Assembly: GCA_034432795.1 (NCBI GenBank)
Contig: DAOUBF010000013.1
Span: forward strand, 5,562-69,561
Source: DAOUBF01 sp034432795
GTDB lineage: Bacteria > Chloroflexota > Anaerolineae > DSLN01
Length of the DNA stretch: 64,000 nt
Direction: 5' to 3'
The stretch's first letter is position 1; each line of letters starts with the position of its first letter. The translations under genes and the position numbers were made by a program. A model generated the notes under the pieces. That model was not told where the DNA came from, did not search any database, and worked only from the letters and a program-made list of their open reading frames with translations. Below are positions 7,571-16,441 of this stretch, piece after piece.

Positions 7571-9055
7571 CTACTGCAACCGACGCAGAGCGAAGCCGAA
7601 GGTGCTGCCCTGGCCTTCGCTGCTCTTCGCCCAAACCGTCCCCCCGTGGGCCTCAATCACGTCCTTGACCAGCGCCAGGCCCAGGCCCAGGCCGCCGTAG
7701 CGCCGTGTGGTGGAGCCATCCACCTGATAAAAACGCTCCCAGATACGCTCCAGCTTATCGGCGGGGATGCCGATACCGGTATCGGTGACCTCTACGGTGA
7801 CCATATCTTCCTTGCGGTTGAGACGAACCGCGATGCGCCCGCCGGACAGGCTGAACTTGATCGCGTTGTCCAGCAAGCAATCCAGCGCCTGGGTCAATTG
7901 CTCGGCGTTTCCTTCCACCAGCACGTCCTCATCCGGCAAATCCAGCTCCAGCACCAGGCCCGCCTGCTTGGCCGCATCCAGGCGCAGGGCCACCGCCCGA
8001 CGCACCAATTCGGATAGCGACAGGCGTTCAATCGGCAGCCCGCTCAGGCGCAGCCCATACAGCGTGGTGATCCGATCCACAATGGCGACAATCTCCTCGG
8101 TGCGGCGCTCCAGGGTCTTCAGGGCTTCGTAGACTGTGCCAGTCACTTCGCCCAGCGCTCCCTCCAACAGCAGGCCCAGATATCCTTTAATGATGGTCAG
8201 GGGCATACGCAACTCATGCGAAATATTCTGGATCATCTGGTCCTTGAGCCGGGCGACCTCCTCAAGCTGCATCCGGGCGCGCATCTGCTCGGTGATGTCA
8301 CGCGCAATCCCCTCAATAGCCACAATGTTACCCGCCTCATCGCGTACAGGCACAATGCGATGGTCCGTCCAGAGCACCGTCCCGTCCTTGCGAATCCAGC
8401 GCAGAGTGAACGAGGTGTTGCCCCCCACCGGCGCCTGCATGAGGGCCTCCAGAAGTGGACGATCATCGGGGTGGACCAGCTTGAAGCTCAGGTCCGGATC
8501 GGCATAGTGCTCTTCGGGCGTGTAGCCGGTCATGGCTGTGGCAGCGGGGCTGACGTACTCAAAGCCCCGTGTGGGGACAAAGCGGTAACGGTAGATCAGG
8601 TCTACTGCGTTCTCGGCCAGGCGGCGAAAGCGCGCCTCGCTCTCGCGCAAAGCCGCCTCCGCCCGCCGCGCCTCCTCGCGCAACTGGCGTTGCTTGATGG
8701 CCTGCGTCACCGCCGGCCCCAGGCGGGCCAGCCGGTCCTTGAGCAGATAGTCGGCGGCGCCCTGCTTCATGCATTCCACTGCCACCTCCTCGCTGATGCT
8801 GCCGGTGATGACGATGAAGGGGATATCCAGACCGCACTTCTGCAGCAGGTGCAGGGCGCGCAGGGCATCAAACTGCGGCAGGGTATAATCTGCCAGGATG
8901 ACATCCAGGGTTGGAACGAGATGGGCCAGATAGTCCTGTTCCGTCTCCACCCGCCACCAGCGGGGCTTGAACCCGGCCCGACGCAACTCATGCAGCATCA
9001 ATTCAGCGTCGGCCTCCCGGTCCTCCAGGATCAGGACGGATAAAGGTGTGGCCAT
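7571..9055 (-). CDS. hybrid sensor kinase: receiver-PAS-HisKA-HATPase
   Basis: 494 aa, no membrane segment, so cytoplasmic. The N-terminal receiver domain has phosphoacceptor Asp56 in DVILADYTLPQ and TGSISEEVAVECMKQGA. A PAS domain (about 137-260) carries ITEQMRARMQLEEV as its linker. HisKA has His about 281 in NISHELRMPLTIIKGYLGLL. HATPase has DNAIKFS (N box), VTDTGIGIPADKLERIWERF and GLGLGLALVKDVIEAHGG. The receiver comes first, so this kinase is probably itself a target of upstream phosphotransfer. It ends convergently with miaA, 21 nt apart. Confidence 0.92.
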   Translation of the reverse strand: MATPLSVLILEDREADAELMLHELRRAGFKPRWWRVETEQDYLAHLVPTLDVILADYTLPQFDALRALHLLQKCGLDIPFIVITGSISEEVAVECMKQGAADYLLKDRLARLGPAVTQAIKQRQLREEARRAEAALRESEARFRRLAENAVDLIYRYRFVPTRGFEYVSPAATAMTGYTPEEHYADPDLSFKLVHPDDRPLLEALMQAPVGGNTSFTLRWIRKDGTVLWTDHRIVPVRDEAGNIVAIEGIARDITEQMRARMQLEEVARLKDQMIQNISHELRMPLTIIKGYLGLLLEGALGEVTGTVYEALKTLERRTEEIVAIVDRITTLYGLRLSGLPIERLSLSELVRRAVALRLDAAKQAGLVLELDLPDEDVLVEGNAEQLTQALDCLLDNAIKFSLSGGRIAVRLNRKEDMVTVEVTDTGIGIPADKLERIWERFYQVDGSTTRRYGGLGLGLALVKDVIEAHGGTVWAKSSEGQGSTFGFALRRLQ

Positions 9056-9104
9056 CAGGACCTCCCAGGTTAAGCGCGTCCAGGCCGAGGGCTTTATCTC
9101 CCGC

Positions 9105-9548
9105 CTACAACACTGGGGGCTGGTTAAGCAGCAGCCAATATAGCCCCAGGTGACGCACAGCTTCAGCGAACTGCTGGAAATCCACCGGTTTCACGATGTA
9201 GCTATTCGCTCCCAACTCATAGCTCCGGGCGATGTCTGGCTCCTCCCGTGAGGAGGTGAGCACGACCACCGGGATCGTGCGGGTGTGCGGGTCGCTCTTG
9301 ATGCGCTCCAGAACCTCCAGCCCATCCACCAGTGGCAGCTTGAGGTCAAGCAGAATCACCTTGGGGTGGTCCTCCAACCGACGTCCGGCGTAAGCGCCGC
9401 TGCCGAAAATGAAATCCAATGCCTCGGCCCCATCGCGTACGACATGAATGCGGTTGGCCAGGTTGTGCTTCTTCAAGGCGTGTAGGGTCAATTCCACGTC
9501 GTTAGGATTGTCCTCCACCAGGAGGATCTCCACCGGCTGTTCTGTCAT
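9105..9548 (-). CDS. single-domain response regulator, Rcp1/CheY-like
   Basis: 147 aa, a stand-alone receiver with no output domain. Phosphoacceptor Asp68 lies in VILLDLKLPLVDG; acidic pair VEDN at 11-14; TS and K switch residues in VVLTSSREEPDI and YIVKPVDFQQF. Length and pattern match Rcp1-type regulators that partner phytochrome-like or PAS/GAF kinases. Its start lies 47 nt inside the upstream kinase gene, so expression is coupled. Likely a phosphate shuttle between the two kinases. Confidence 0.9.
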   Translation of the reverse strand: MTEQPVEILLVEDNPNDVELTLHALKKHNLANRIHVVRDGAEALDFIFGSGAYAGRRLEDHPKVILLDLKLPLVDGLEVLERIKSDPHTRTIPVVVLTSSREEPDIARSYELGANSYIVKPVDFQQFAEAVRHLGLYWLLLNQPPVL

Positions 9549-12237
9549 CGCTTACATCCTCCCCTAGCGTAAAATAGAAGGTGGCGCCTTTATCCACCTC
9601 CGCCTCGGCCCAGACGCGCCCGCCATGGCGGTGGATGATACGCTGCACAATCGCCAGGCCCACGCCTGTGCCCTCGTACTCCTCGGCGCGGTGCAACCGC
9701 TGGAACACGCCGAACAGCTTGTGCGCGTAGCGCATGTCAAAGCCCACGCCGTTGTCTTTGACGTAATAGATGACGGACGACGAACGACGGAGGACAGAGG
9801 CCAATTCATTGTCCGTCCTCCGGAGGGCCTCCGTCCCCACAATACAGCCGATCTCTATCACGGCGAAGGCCCGCTTGCGGGTGAACTTGAGTGCGTTGCT
9901 GAGCAGGTTGACGAAGACCCGTTTGAGCAGGGTCGGATCGGCCTGGCAAATAGGCAGGTCGCCAACGATGATCTCCACCTGACGCCCATCCTGGTCGGCG
10001 CGGAGTTCTTCCAGGGCCTGGCGGACAAGCTCGGCGGGCGCCACCGGCTGCTTCTTGAGGGGCTGACGGCTCAGGCGGGAGAAGGCCAGCAGGTCGTCCA
10101 CCAGTTGGCCCATGTGTTGGGCATTAGAACGCACGATCTGGAGATAGCGACGGGCTTCGTCAGAGAGTTGCGCCCCATGCTCTTCCAGTAGAATGCGCGA
10201 GAAGCCATCCATCGCCCGCAGTGGGGCGCGCAGGTCATGGGAAACCGAATACGAGAAGGCCTCCAACTCCTTGTTGGCGGCTTCCAGTTGCGTGGTGCGT
10301 TCAATCACGCGCTGCTCCAGTTCTTCGTTGAGTCGTCGGATTTCCTCTTCAGCCCGCTTGCGCTCGGTGATGTCCAGCGCCAGGCCCAGGGTGCCTGTGA
10401 TGACCCCATCCAGGTTGCGGAACGGCTCAACATATGACTGAAAGACCCGATCTTCCCATTGAAGCTCATAGCGAGAGGGGATGCCCTCCAGCGCCCGACG
10501 GTGTGCCGCGATCGGCGCGAACTCCGGGTCCTCCGTCCCGAAGTATTCAAACAAGCTCATCCCCACAACTTGATTCGGTTGTAAGTTTAACCTGGCCAAA
10601 CCTGCACCCAGAGAGGAGGTGAAGCGGAGTTGGGTGTCTGTGGACCATAGCACGGCCGGCATCTGAGCGATAAGCAGCCGTAGATGGGCTTCCTTTCCGT
10701 GTAGCGCCTCGTGCAACGCCTCCTCCATCCGCTTGCGTTCGGTGATGTCGCGGATAATCGCTGTGACGACCAGGCCCTCCTCCGTCTCCAGCGGACTCAG
10801 GCTGATCTCCACCGGGAACTCGCTCCCGTCTTTACGCCGACCGTAGAGGTCTAGGCCGCTTCCCATCGGCCGGGCGCGAGGGTTAGCGAAATAGTCGGCC
10901 CGATGTTGGACGTGCACCTCTCTGAAGCGTTCCGGGATCACGACCTCAATCATCTCGCCGAGTAACTCCCGCCGCGTGTACCCGAACAGCGCCTCCGTCT
11001 GCGCGTTGACCAGCACGATGCGCCCGTCCTGGTTGACGCCCACAATGGCGTCCGGCGCCGCCTCCACCAGGCTGCGGAAGCGCGATGCGCTCTGGCGCAG
11101 TTGTTCGTTCAGGCTGCGTTGCTCGGCGAGCGCAGTGCTATGGCTGAGAGTGAGGGCAGTCGCTTCTGCGAGCAGCGTCAACAGGTCAAGATCATCCGAC
11201 TCAAACAGCGGGGTCTGTTTGAGAAAGACCGCCAGTATGCCCCAGGCTCGCTCAGCCGCCGCAATGGGGACAGCCAACAGGGCGCCGGCGCCGACCCTGG
11301 CCGCCAGCCGGGCGTCATCCGGTCCGAAGTCCGCGGGAGTGCGGGCCACGATGGGTCGGCGCTCTCGCCAGGCATCCGCTATGCGGCCCGCCTGGATGCT
11401 CCCATCGCCATCCGGCCATGGCCCTGCGGAGGCCTGGACCTTGAGTTGTTGTGCGGCCTCATCCCGCATAGCGGCAATGGCAGCGAATCCGGCGGTTGCC
11501 TGTACTCCAGCCTGGCAGAGTGAGGTCAGCATCTCTGTCGTCTGTTCCCCCGTTGACCGGTCACCGGCCCGGTGCAGGAAGTGATACAACTCTGAGAGTT
11601 GCCAGGTCCGCCGCAGCCAGCGCGGTGTAGCGAAGCCCAGATAATAGCTGATTCCGCTGAGCAGTGCGGCCAATTGCACGGCGGGGGAGATTAGGCTAGC
11701 CGCAGCCGGAAAAACCGTCCCGATCCCCGCCAGGAGAATGAGCGCGGCGAGCAGGCCCGATCCCAGGGCAACCAGCCCCAGCCGCCGTTGCTTGACTCCG
11801 CTGCTGGTGCGCACGCTGCGGATAAAGGCCAGGGCCGCGTAGCCTTCAACCAGAGCAAAGAGGAGGACGATGAACTCCATCAGCGGCGTGGGGAGAGGCA
11901 TTGGCAGGGCGATGACAATCGCCCAGGAGGCCAGCATCCCGCCGAGCGCGAGCCGCCAGATGGCCTTGGGAATGGGTTGGACATAGCGGGCCAGGCGGAG
12001 CAGGAGATAGGGATGAGCGAGGAGCAGCACCGAGGTCAGTGGGGTGGTCCAGCGCGAGGGCAGGCCCATGATCCGGGCGATTTCGCCGATCAGGATGATG
12101 CTGGCCAGCGCGATGAACAGCAGCGCCGTGTCGCCTCGCACCCTGTCGCGGTGGCGCAGAAAGTCCACCAGCGCCAGAACCGCGATCAGAAGATAGGTCC
12201 CGCGCGTGACCAGCGTCAGAAAATCATTCAGGGTCAT
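9502..12237 (-). CDS. membrane multi-sensor histidine kinase (7TM-GAF-PAS-PAS)
   Basis: 911 aa. Seven or so hydrophobic helices (about 1-215) are followed by a GAF domain (about 230-375), two PAS domains (about 385-630, each ending in an ITERKR linker) and HisKA with His about 665 in YSVSHDLRAPLRAMDGFSRI. HATPase has NLLSNALKFTRKR, YYVKDNGVGFDMRYAHKLFG and GTGVGLAIVQRII, the phytochrome-kinase style. Between the N box and the DNGVGF box sits an extra ~25 residues (about 797-821, REGION with RRTDNELASVLRRSSSV) encoded by palindromic repeat A. Whether the kinase still binds ATP normally is open. Confidence 0.9.
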   Translation of the reverse strand: MTLNDFLTLVTRGTYLLIAVLALVDFLRHRDRVRGDTALLFIALASIILIGEIARIMGLPSRWTTPLTSVLLLAHPYLLLRLARYVQPIPKAIWRLALGGMLASWAIVIALPMPLPTPLMEFIVLLFALVEGYAALAFIRSVRTSSGVKQRRLGLVALGSGLLAALILLAGIGTVFPAAASLISPAVQLAALLSGISYYLGFATPRWLRRTWQLSELYHFLHRAGDRSTGEQTTEMLTSLCQAGVQATAGFAAIAAMRDEAAQQLKVQASAGPWPDGDGSIQAGRIADAWRERRPIVARTPADFGPDDARLAARVGAGALLAVPIAAAERAWGILAVFLKQTPLFESDDLDLLTLLAEATALTLSHSTALAEQRSLNEQLRQSASRFRSLVEAAPDAIVGVNQDGRIVLVNAQTEALFGYTRRELLGEMIEVVIPERFREVHVQHRADYFANPRARPMGSGLDLYGRRKDGSEFPVEISLSPLETEEGLVVTAIIRDITERKRMEEALHEALHGKEAHLRLLIAQMPAVLWSTDTQLRFTSSLGAGLARLNLQPNQVVGMSLFEYFGTEDPEFAPIAAHRRALEGIPSRYELQWEDRVFQSYVEPFRNLDGVITGTLGLALDITERKRAEEEIRRLNEELEQRVIERTTQLEAANKELEAFSYSVSHDLRAPLRAMDGFSRILLEEHGAQLSDEARRYLQIVRSNAQHMGQLVDDLLAFSRLSRQPLKKQPVAPAELVRQALEELRADQDGRQVEIIVGDLPICQADPTLLKRVFVNLLSNALKFTRKRAFAVIEIGCIVGTEALRRTDNELASVLRRSSSVIYYVKDNGVGFDMRYAHKLFGVFQRLHRAEEYEGTGVGLAIVQRIIHRHGGRVWAEAEVDKGATFYFTLGEDVSDDRTAGGDPPGGGQS
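9772..9836 (-). repeat. palindromic repeat family A inside histidine kinase ATPase domain
   Basis: GACGGACGACGAACGACGGA arm on the plus strand and TGTCCGTCCTCCGGAGGGC plus CTCCGTCC on the other side. In frame in the minus-strand kinase, between two conserved ATP-binding boxes. Confidence 0.65.
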
Positions 12238-12403
12238 ACCGTGAACACCCCCTGTTGCCGGGTGACATTACTCTGGAACTGCCCAGATGGAGCTATGCAT
12301 TTCAAGGCACTGCGGCGCGATCAGCGCCCTGCACGCGAACTGAGCGTACCACCAGCCACCAGGGGGTGCGACTCCTCCCATCGTGGGGAAAAGCGACAAA
12401 TAA

Positions 12404-12432
12404 AATATATGCCGATCCAGGATAATATGCAA
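12404..12432 (-). promoter_or_regulatory. candidate promoter of sensor kinase operon
   Basis: On the minus strand, -35 TTGCAT (12432-12427), 17-bp spacer and -10 TATATT (12409-12404). It would give a ~160-nt leader before the kinase start at 12237. The leader (12238-12397) shows no recognised RNA motif. Confidence 0.4.
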
Positions 12433-12548
12433 CCAACGGAGGAGCTATGGAGCAGGGATAAACCCGTCCCCCGTCAATCCCCAATAAAGCCTTGCTCCTA
12501 CTCTATGCCGGTGCATACTCTATACCAAGGCCGGCCTTCCAGGCGCCG

Positions 12549-12712
12549 TCACCCCCTCCCAACCGGGCTCCCCAGTACCGGGCTTCAGCCCGGTTGTACT
12601 GGGCGGGGGAGGGTTGGGGTGGGGGGAGTCACCCCCTCCCCCCTTGCGGGGGAGGGCAGGGGTGGGGGGCACCAGCCGGGCCATCTGCCCCGAATCTGAC
12701 ATGCACCCCAGC
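12549..12712. repeat. composite repeat families B and C
   Basis: Two C/G-rich inverted units (12552-12620 and 12629-12675). The first has the core CAGTACCGGGCTTCAGCCC (12573-12591), also seen in the thyX insertion. They are followed by a family C tail (ACCAGCCGGGCCATCTGCCC then CGAATCTGACATGCACCCC). The tail recurs at 41842-41884 and, inverted, at 35409-35453. No gene lies in this gap between the kinase and smc. Confidence 0.65.
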
Positions 12713-12724
12713 CCCAGCTTAAGG

Positions 12725-12753
12725 TTGACGCATCGCCCCAGGCGGAGTATACT
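12725..12753 (+). promoter_or_regulatory. sigma70-type promoter of smc
   Basis: -35 TTGACG (12725-12730), 17-bp spacer, -10 TATACT (12748-12753). Start expected near 12760; the ~30-nt leader resembles one arm of repeat family A (TCGTCC..CTTCGTCGG). Confidence 0.65.
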
Positions 12754-12789
12754 TTCGCCATCATTCGTCCTTTGTCCTTCGTCGGTTTT

Positions 12790-15700
12790 ATGCACCTGCG
12801 ACGCCTGGAACTGCACGGCTACAAAACCTTCGCCAGCCGGACCGAATTCGTGTTCAACTCCGGCATCACAGCCATCGTCGGCCCCAATGGCAGCGGCAAA
12901 AGCAACCTGGCCGATGCCATTCGCTGGGTGCTCGGCGAGCAAAATTATGCCCTCCTGCGCGGCAAGCGCACCGAGGACATGATCTATGCCGGAAGCGAGC
13001 GCCGCGCCCAGGCAGGCATGGCCCAGGCCACGCTCGTCTTTGATAACAGCGATGGCTGGCTGCCCCTGGATTTCGCCGAGGTCAGCATCACCCGCCGCGC
13101 CTACCGCTCCGGCGAGAACGAGTACTTCCTGAATGGCAGCCGCGTCCGCCTGAAAGAGATCACGGAACTGCTCGCCACCAGCGGCCTGGCCGGGCGCACC
13201 TATGCCATCGTCGGCCAGGGGCTGATTGATACCGCCCTCAGCCTGCGCCCCGACGAGCGTCGCACGCTGATTGAAGAAGCCGCCGGCATCAGCCTGTATC
13301 GGGCCAAACGCGAGGAGGCCCTGCGCCGCCTGGACGAGGCCCAGCGCAATATGCAGCGCGTCCAGGACATCCTGACCGAGATCACCCCCCGCCTGCGCCA
13401 ACTGGAGCGACAGGCCCAGCGGGCCAGCGAGCACGCCCAGGTCCGCGCTGAACTGGGCACACTGCTGCGCACCTGGTACGGCTACCAGATCGGCCAGGCC
13501 CAGGCGGCCTACAAGCTGGCCCAGGCGACCGCTGAGGAGGCCGCCACTGCGCTTGAGCAGGCCCGCCGTGCGACCGCCGACCTGGATGAGCGGCTGAGGA
13601 CATTGCGCCGCGAGGCCGCCGACCTGCGCGCACAACTGGCAGACTGGTCACGCCAGGAGGGCCAGTTGCGCGCCGCCCGCGACCGGGCCGAGCGCGAACG
13701 TGCCGTCCAAAGCGAACGGTTGAAGATGCTCAAGGCACAGCGCGAGGAGGCCGCCGCCGAAGCCGAAGCCCTAGCCGCGCAACGCCAGGCCCAGGCCGAA
13801 CGCCTGGCCGCCGCCGAAGCGGAACTCCAGCCGTTGCAGGCGCGGAGCGAAGCGGCCCAGGCCGCAGCTCAGGCCGCCCGTGCCGCGCTCGCCGCGCACC
13901 AGGCGGAACAACGCGCCGCCCAGAAGAAGCGCCAGGAGGCCGAGCGCCGCCTGGCTCAACTGGCCATCGCCCTGGCCGAACGCCAGGCGCAGATCGCCCA
14001 TTTCACGGCCTATCGCGCCGACCTCGCCCGCCAGCTTCAGGACAACCGCGCACGCCTGGAGGAAACCGCTCAGGCGTTGGAGGCCATACAGGCGCAACTC
14101 AAGGGGGTTTCGCTGGCCGAGATGGAGGCCCAGGTGGCTGCGGCCCATGTGCGGCTGGCCTCCAGCGCCGCCGCCATCGGCCAGGCCGAGGCCGCGCTGG
14201 CCCAGGTCTCGGCGCAACTGGCCCAGGCCCAGGCCGAACTGGCCCGGCTGGCCGAGCGCCGCCGCCTGCTGGCCCGGCAGGCAGCCAGCCCCGGCGAGAG
14301 CCAGGCGGCCAGCGCCGTCATCGCCCGCGCCCGCGCCGGGCAGGTGCGCGGTATCTGGGGGCTGGCCGGACATCTGCTCCACCCCCGCGACGGCTTTGAG
14401 CATGCCATTAGCGCCGCCCTGGGCCTGGACTATGACGCCATCGTGGTCAACACCTGGCAGGACATCCGCGCTGTGCTGGCCATCGCCCCGCCGGGCAGCC
14501 GCCTGACCTTCCTGCCGTTGGCCGAGCTGCGCCCGCCTGTGCCGCTCACCGTGCTCCTGGGATGGGCATCTGACGGGCTGCCGCCGGGTGTGCTTGGGGT
14601 GGCTTCTCACTTTGTCCAGGTGGAACGCGCTTTGCGTCCGGTGGTGGATGCCCTGCTGGGGCGCACGTTGATCGTGGAGGACCTGGACACGGCGCGGCGT
14701 TGGCTGCCCCAACTCCCGCCGGGCGCGAGCGTTGTGACCCTGGCCGGTGAGGTGCTGCGGGCGGGCGGCGCGGCGACGCTGGGATCACCGCGCCAGGGCG
14801 ACCAGGCCCCAGGCGGCCCTGAAGCCCAGGCGCTGGCCGAGGCCGAGGCGGAGGCACGTCGCCTGGCCGAGCACCACGAGGCGGCCCAACATGAGCAGGC
14901 TCTCCGCCTGGAGACCTTGCGCCAGGAGCACGCTCAGAATGAACGGAAGGTGGCCGAAGCGGAAGAGGCCCTCCGCCAGGCGCGCGCCCGTGATGCGGAA
15001 CGCCAGCAGGCCGCACGCCTGGCCCAGGAGCAGGCCCGCATTCAAGAGCGCGTCCTCCAGCTTGAGAATGAGATCGCCACGCTGGATCGGCGCCTGGCCG
15101 GGCTGCAAAGCGAGGTGGAATCGCTGGAGGCGGAACGGGCAGCCGCGGAGGGCCTGCCTCCCCAGGCCCCTCCCCCGGAGGAGGAGGGGATGGAGGAGAG
15201 GTTTATTGAGCGTGCCTTGACCCTGGAGCAGGAGGCGGCTGCGGCACGCCAGGCTTACCAGAATCGCCTGCAAGAGGTCACGGCCCTGCGCCGTGCCCTG
15301 GGCGACCTGGACGCCCGATATGCCGCGCAGCGCAAGCGTGCCGAACGCCTGGCCGCCGAGGAACAGGCCAGCACCCAGGCCCTGGCGGCGGCGGAGAACG
15401 CCTGGGCGACGTCCAGGGCGCAGTGGGCCGCGTTACATGAGAAGACCCGGCCCGCCCGCGCCAGATTAGCGGAATTAGAGGCGATGCTGGCTGAAGTAGA
15501 AGCCAGTGAGGCGGCCGCCCGGCGCGCCCGTGCCGAGGCCGAGGATCGTTACACCAAAGCCCATCTGGAGGCCGCCCAGCGCCAGGCTGCGCTGGCCGCG
15601 CTCCAGCGCCAGGCGGAGGAGGAACTGCTAATGGAAGACGGCGGACGGCAGACGTCGGACGATGATCCGGCCCCCAGTCTTGGCTTGCCGTCCGTAGAGG

Positions 15701-16362
15701 CGCTTCCCCCCGGCATTGAAACAGCGCTGCAGGAGCGGCGGGCACGCCTGCGCCGCCTGGGCGCGGTCAACCCGGAGGCGCTCAGCGAGTATACCGAGGT
15801 GCAAAGCCGCCACGCTTTCCTGACCCGCGAACTGGCCGACCTGGAGGCGGCGTCCTCCCAACTCCAGCGTGTCATCGCCGAACTGGATGCCCTCATCCAG
15901 CGTGACTTCCGCCGCACCTTTCAGGCCGTCAACACCGAATTTAAGGCGCTCTTCACCCGTCTGTTCGGCGGCGGCTCCGCCCACCTGGTCTTGACCGATC
16001 CCCACGACATCGCCCGCAGCGGCATTGAGGTGATGGCCCGCCCGCCGGGCAAGAAGCAACAGCCCCTGGCGCTCCTCTCCGGCGGTGAGCGCGCCTTGAC
16101 CGCCACCGCGCTGTTGTTCGCCATCCTCAAGGTCAGCCCCACCCCCTTCTGCGTCCTGGATGAGGTGGATGCCATGCTGGACGACGCCAACGTGGGCCGC
16201 TTCCGCCAGGTGCTTCAGGAATTGTCGCAGAGGGTGCAGTGCATCGTCATCACGCACAACCGGGGAACGGTGGAGGCCGCTGACACCGTTTACGGCATCA
16301 GCCTGACGCCTGAGGGCACCTCTCAAGTGATCTCCCTCAAGCTGGAAGGGCAGACCGCGTAG
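12790..16362 (+). CDS. smc: chromosome segregation SMC ATPase
   Basis: 1190 aa, the usual length. Walker A GPNGSGKSN (31-39) follows LELHGYKTF; the C-terminal head has the signature LSGGERALTATALLFAI and Walker B PFCVLDEVDAMLDDANVGRF. Two long Ala/Glu/Arg coiled-coil arms flank a hinge (about 520-660). It condenses and aligns chromosomes as a dimer with ScpA/ScpB, which are not in this window. Met 12790 gives the normal MHLRRLELHG start. An insertion at about residues 950-968 (GGRQTSDDDPAPSLGLPS) near the end of the second coiled coil is repeat A-encoded and in frame. Confidence 0.96.
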   Translation: MHLRRLELHGYKTFASRTEFVFNSGITAIVGPNGSGKSNLADAIRWVLGEQNYALLRGKRTEDMIYAGSERRAQAGMAQATLVFDNSDGWLPLDFAEVSITRRAYRSGENEYFLNGSRVRLKEITELLATSGLAGRTYAIVGQGLIDTALSLRPDERRTLIEEAAGISLYRAKREEALRRLDEAQRNMQRVQDILTEITPRLRQLERQAQRASEHAQVRAELGTLLRTWYGYQIGQAQAAYKLAQATAEEAATALEQARRATADLDERLRTLRREAADLRAQLADWSRQEGQLRAARDRAERERAVQSERLKMLKAQREEAAAEAEALAAQRQAQAERLAAAEAELQPLQARSEAAQAAAQAARAALAAHQAEQRAAQKKRQEAERRLAQLAIALAERQAQIAHFTAYRADLARQLQDNRARLEETAQALEAIQAQLKGVSLAEMEAQVAAAHVRLASSAAAIGQAEAALAQVSAQLAQAQAELARLAERRRLLARQAASPGESQAASAVIARARAGQVRGIWGLAGHLLHPRDGFEHAISAALGLDYDAIVVNTWQDIRAVLAIAPPGSRLTFLPLAELRPPVPLTVLLGWASDGLPPGVLGVASHFVQVERALRPVVDALLGRTLIVEDLDTARRWLPQLPPGASVVTLAGEVLRAGGAATLGSPRQGDQAPGGPEAQALAEAEAEARRLAEHHEAAQHEQALRLETLRQEHAQNERKVAEAEEALRQARARDAERQQAARLAQEQARIQERVLQLENEIATLDRRLAGLQSEVESLEAERAAAEGLPPQAPPPEEEGMEERFIERALTLEQEAAAARQAYQNRLQEVTALRRALGDLDARYAAQRKRAERLAAEEQASTQALAAAENAWATSRAQWAALHEKTRPARARLAELEAMLAEVEASEAAARRARAEAEDRYTKAHLEAAQRQAALAALQRQAEEELLMEDGGRQTSDDDPAPSLGLPSVEALPPGIETALQERRARLRRLGAVNPEALSEYTEVQSRHAFLTRELADLEAASSQLQRVIAELDALIQRDFRRTFQAVNTEFKALFTRLFGGGSAHLVLTDPHDIARSGIEVMARPPGKKQQPLALLSGGERALTATALLFAILKVSPTPFCVLDEVDAMLDDANVGRFRQVLQELSQRVQCIVITHNRGTVEAADTVYGISLTPEGTSQVISLKLEGQTA
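15638..15695 (+). repeat. palindromic repeat family A inside smc
   Basis: GACGGCGGACGGCAGACG arm and TTGCCGTCCGT arm; CGGACGGCA and TGCCGTCCG are exact complements. It inserts about 20-25 residues between the coiled coil and the C-terminal head of SMC and keeps the frame. Confidence 0.65.
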
Positions 16363-16441
16363 ATCGCAGAGAACATTTATATAAAAATCTCTGCGCCCTT
16401 TGCGCTCTCTGCGGTGAAAATAAGGGTTGAATGCCGACCGC

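Noticed and set aside
12520..13635. Long open frames antisense to smc and to most other GC-rich genes
   Set aside because: They mirror the codon pattern of the real gene, have no ribosome sites and give Arg/Ala/Gly-rich or Gln/His-rich nonsense proteins.
16363..16441. Bidirectional terminator between smc and the SurA-like gene
   Set aside because: GCAGAGA/TCTCTGC arms are short with an A/T-rich 15-nt loop and no T-run directly after the stem.
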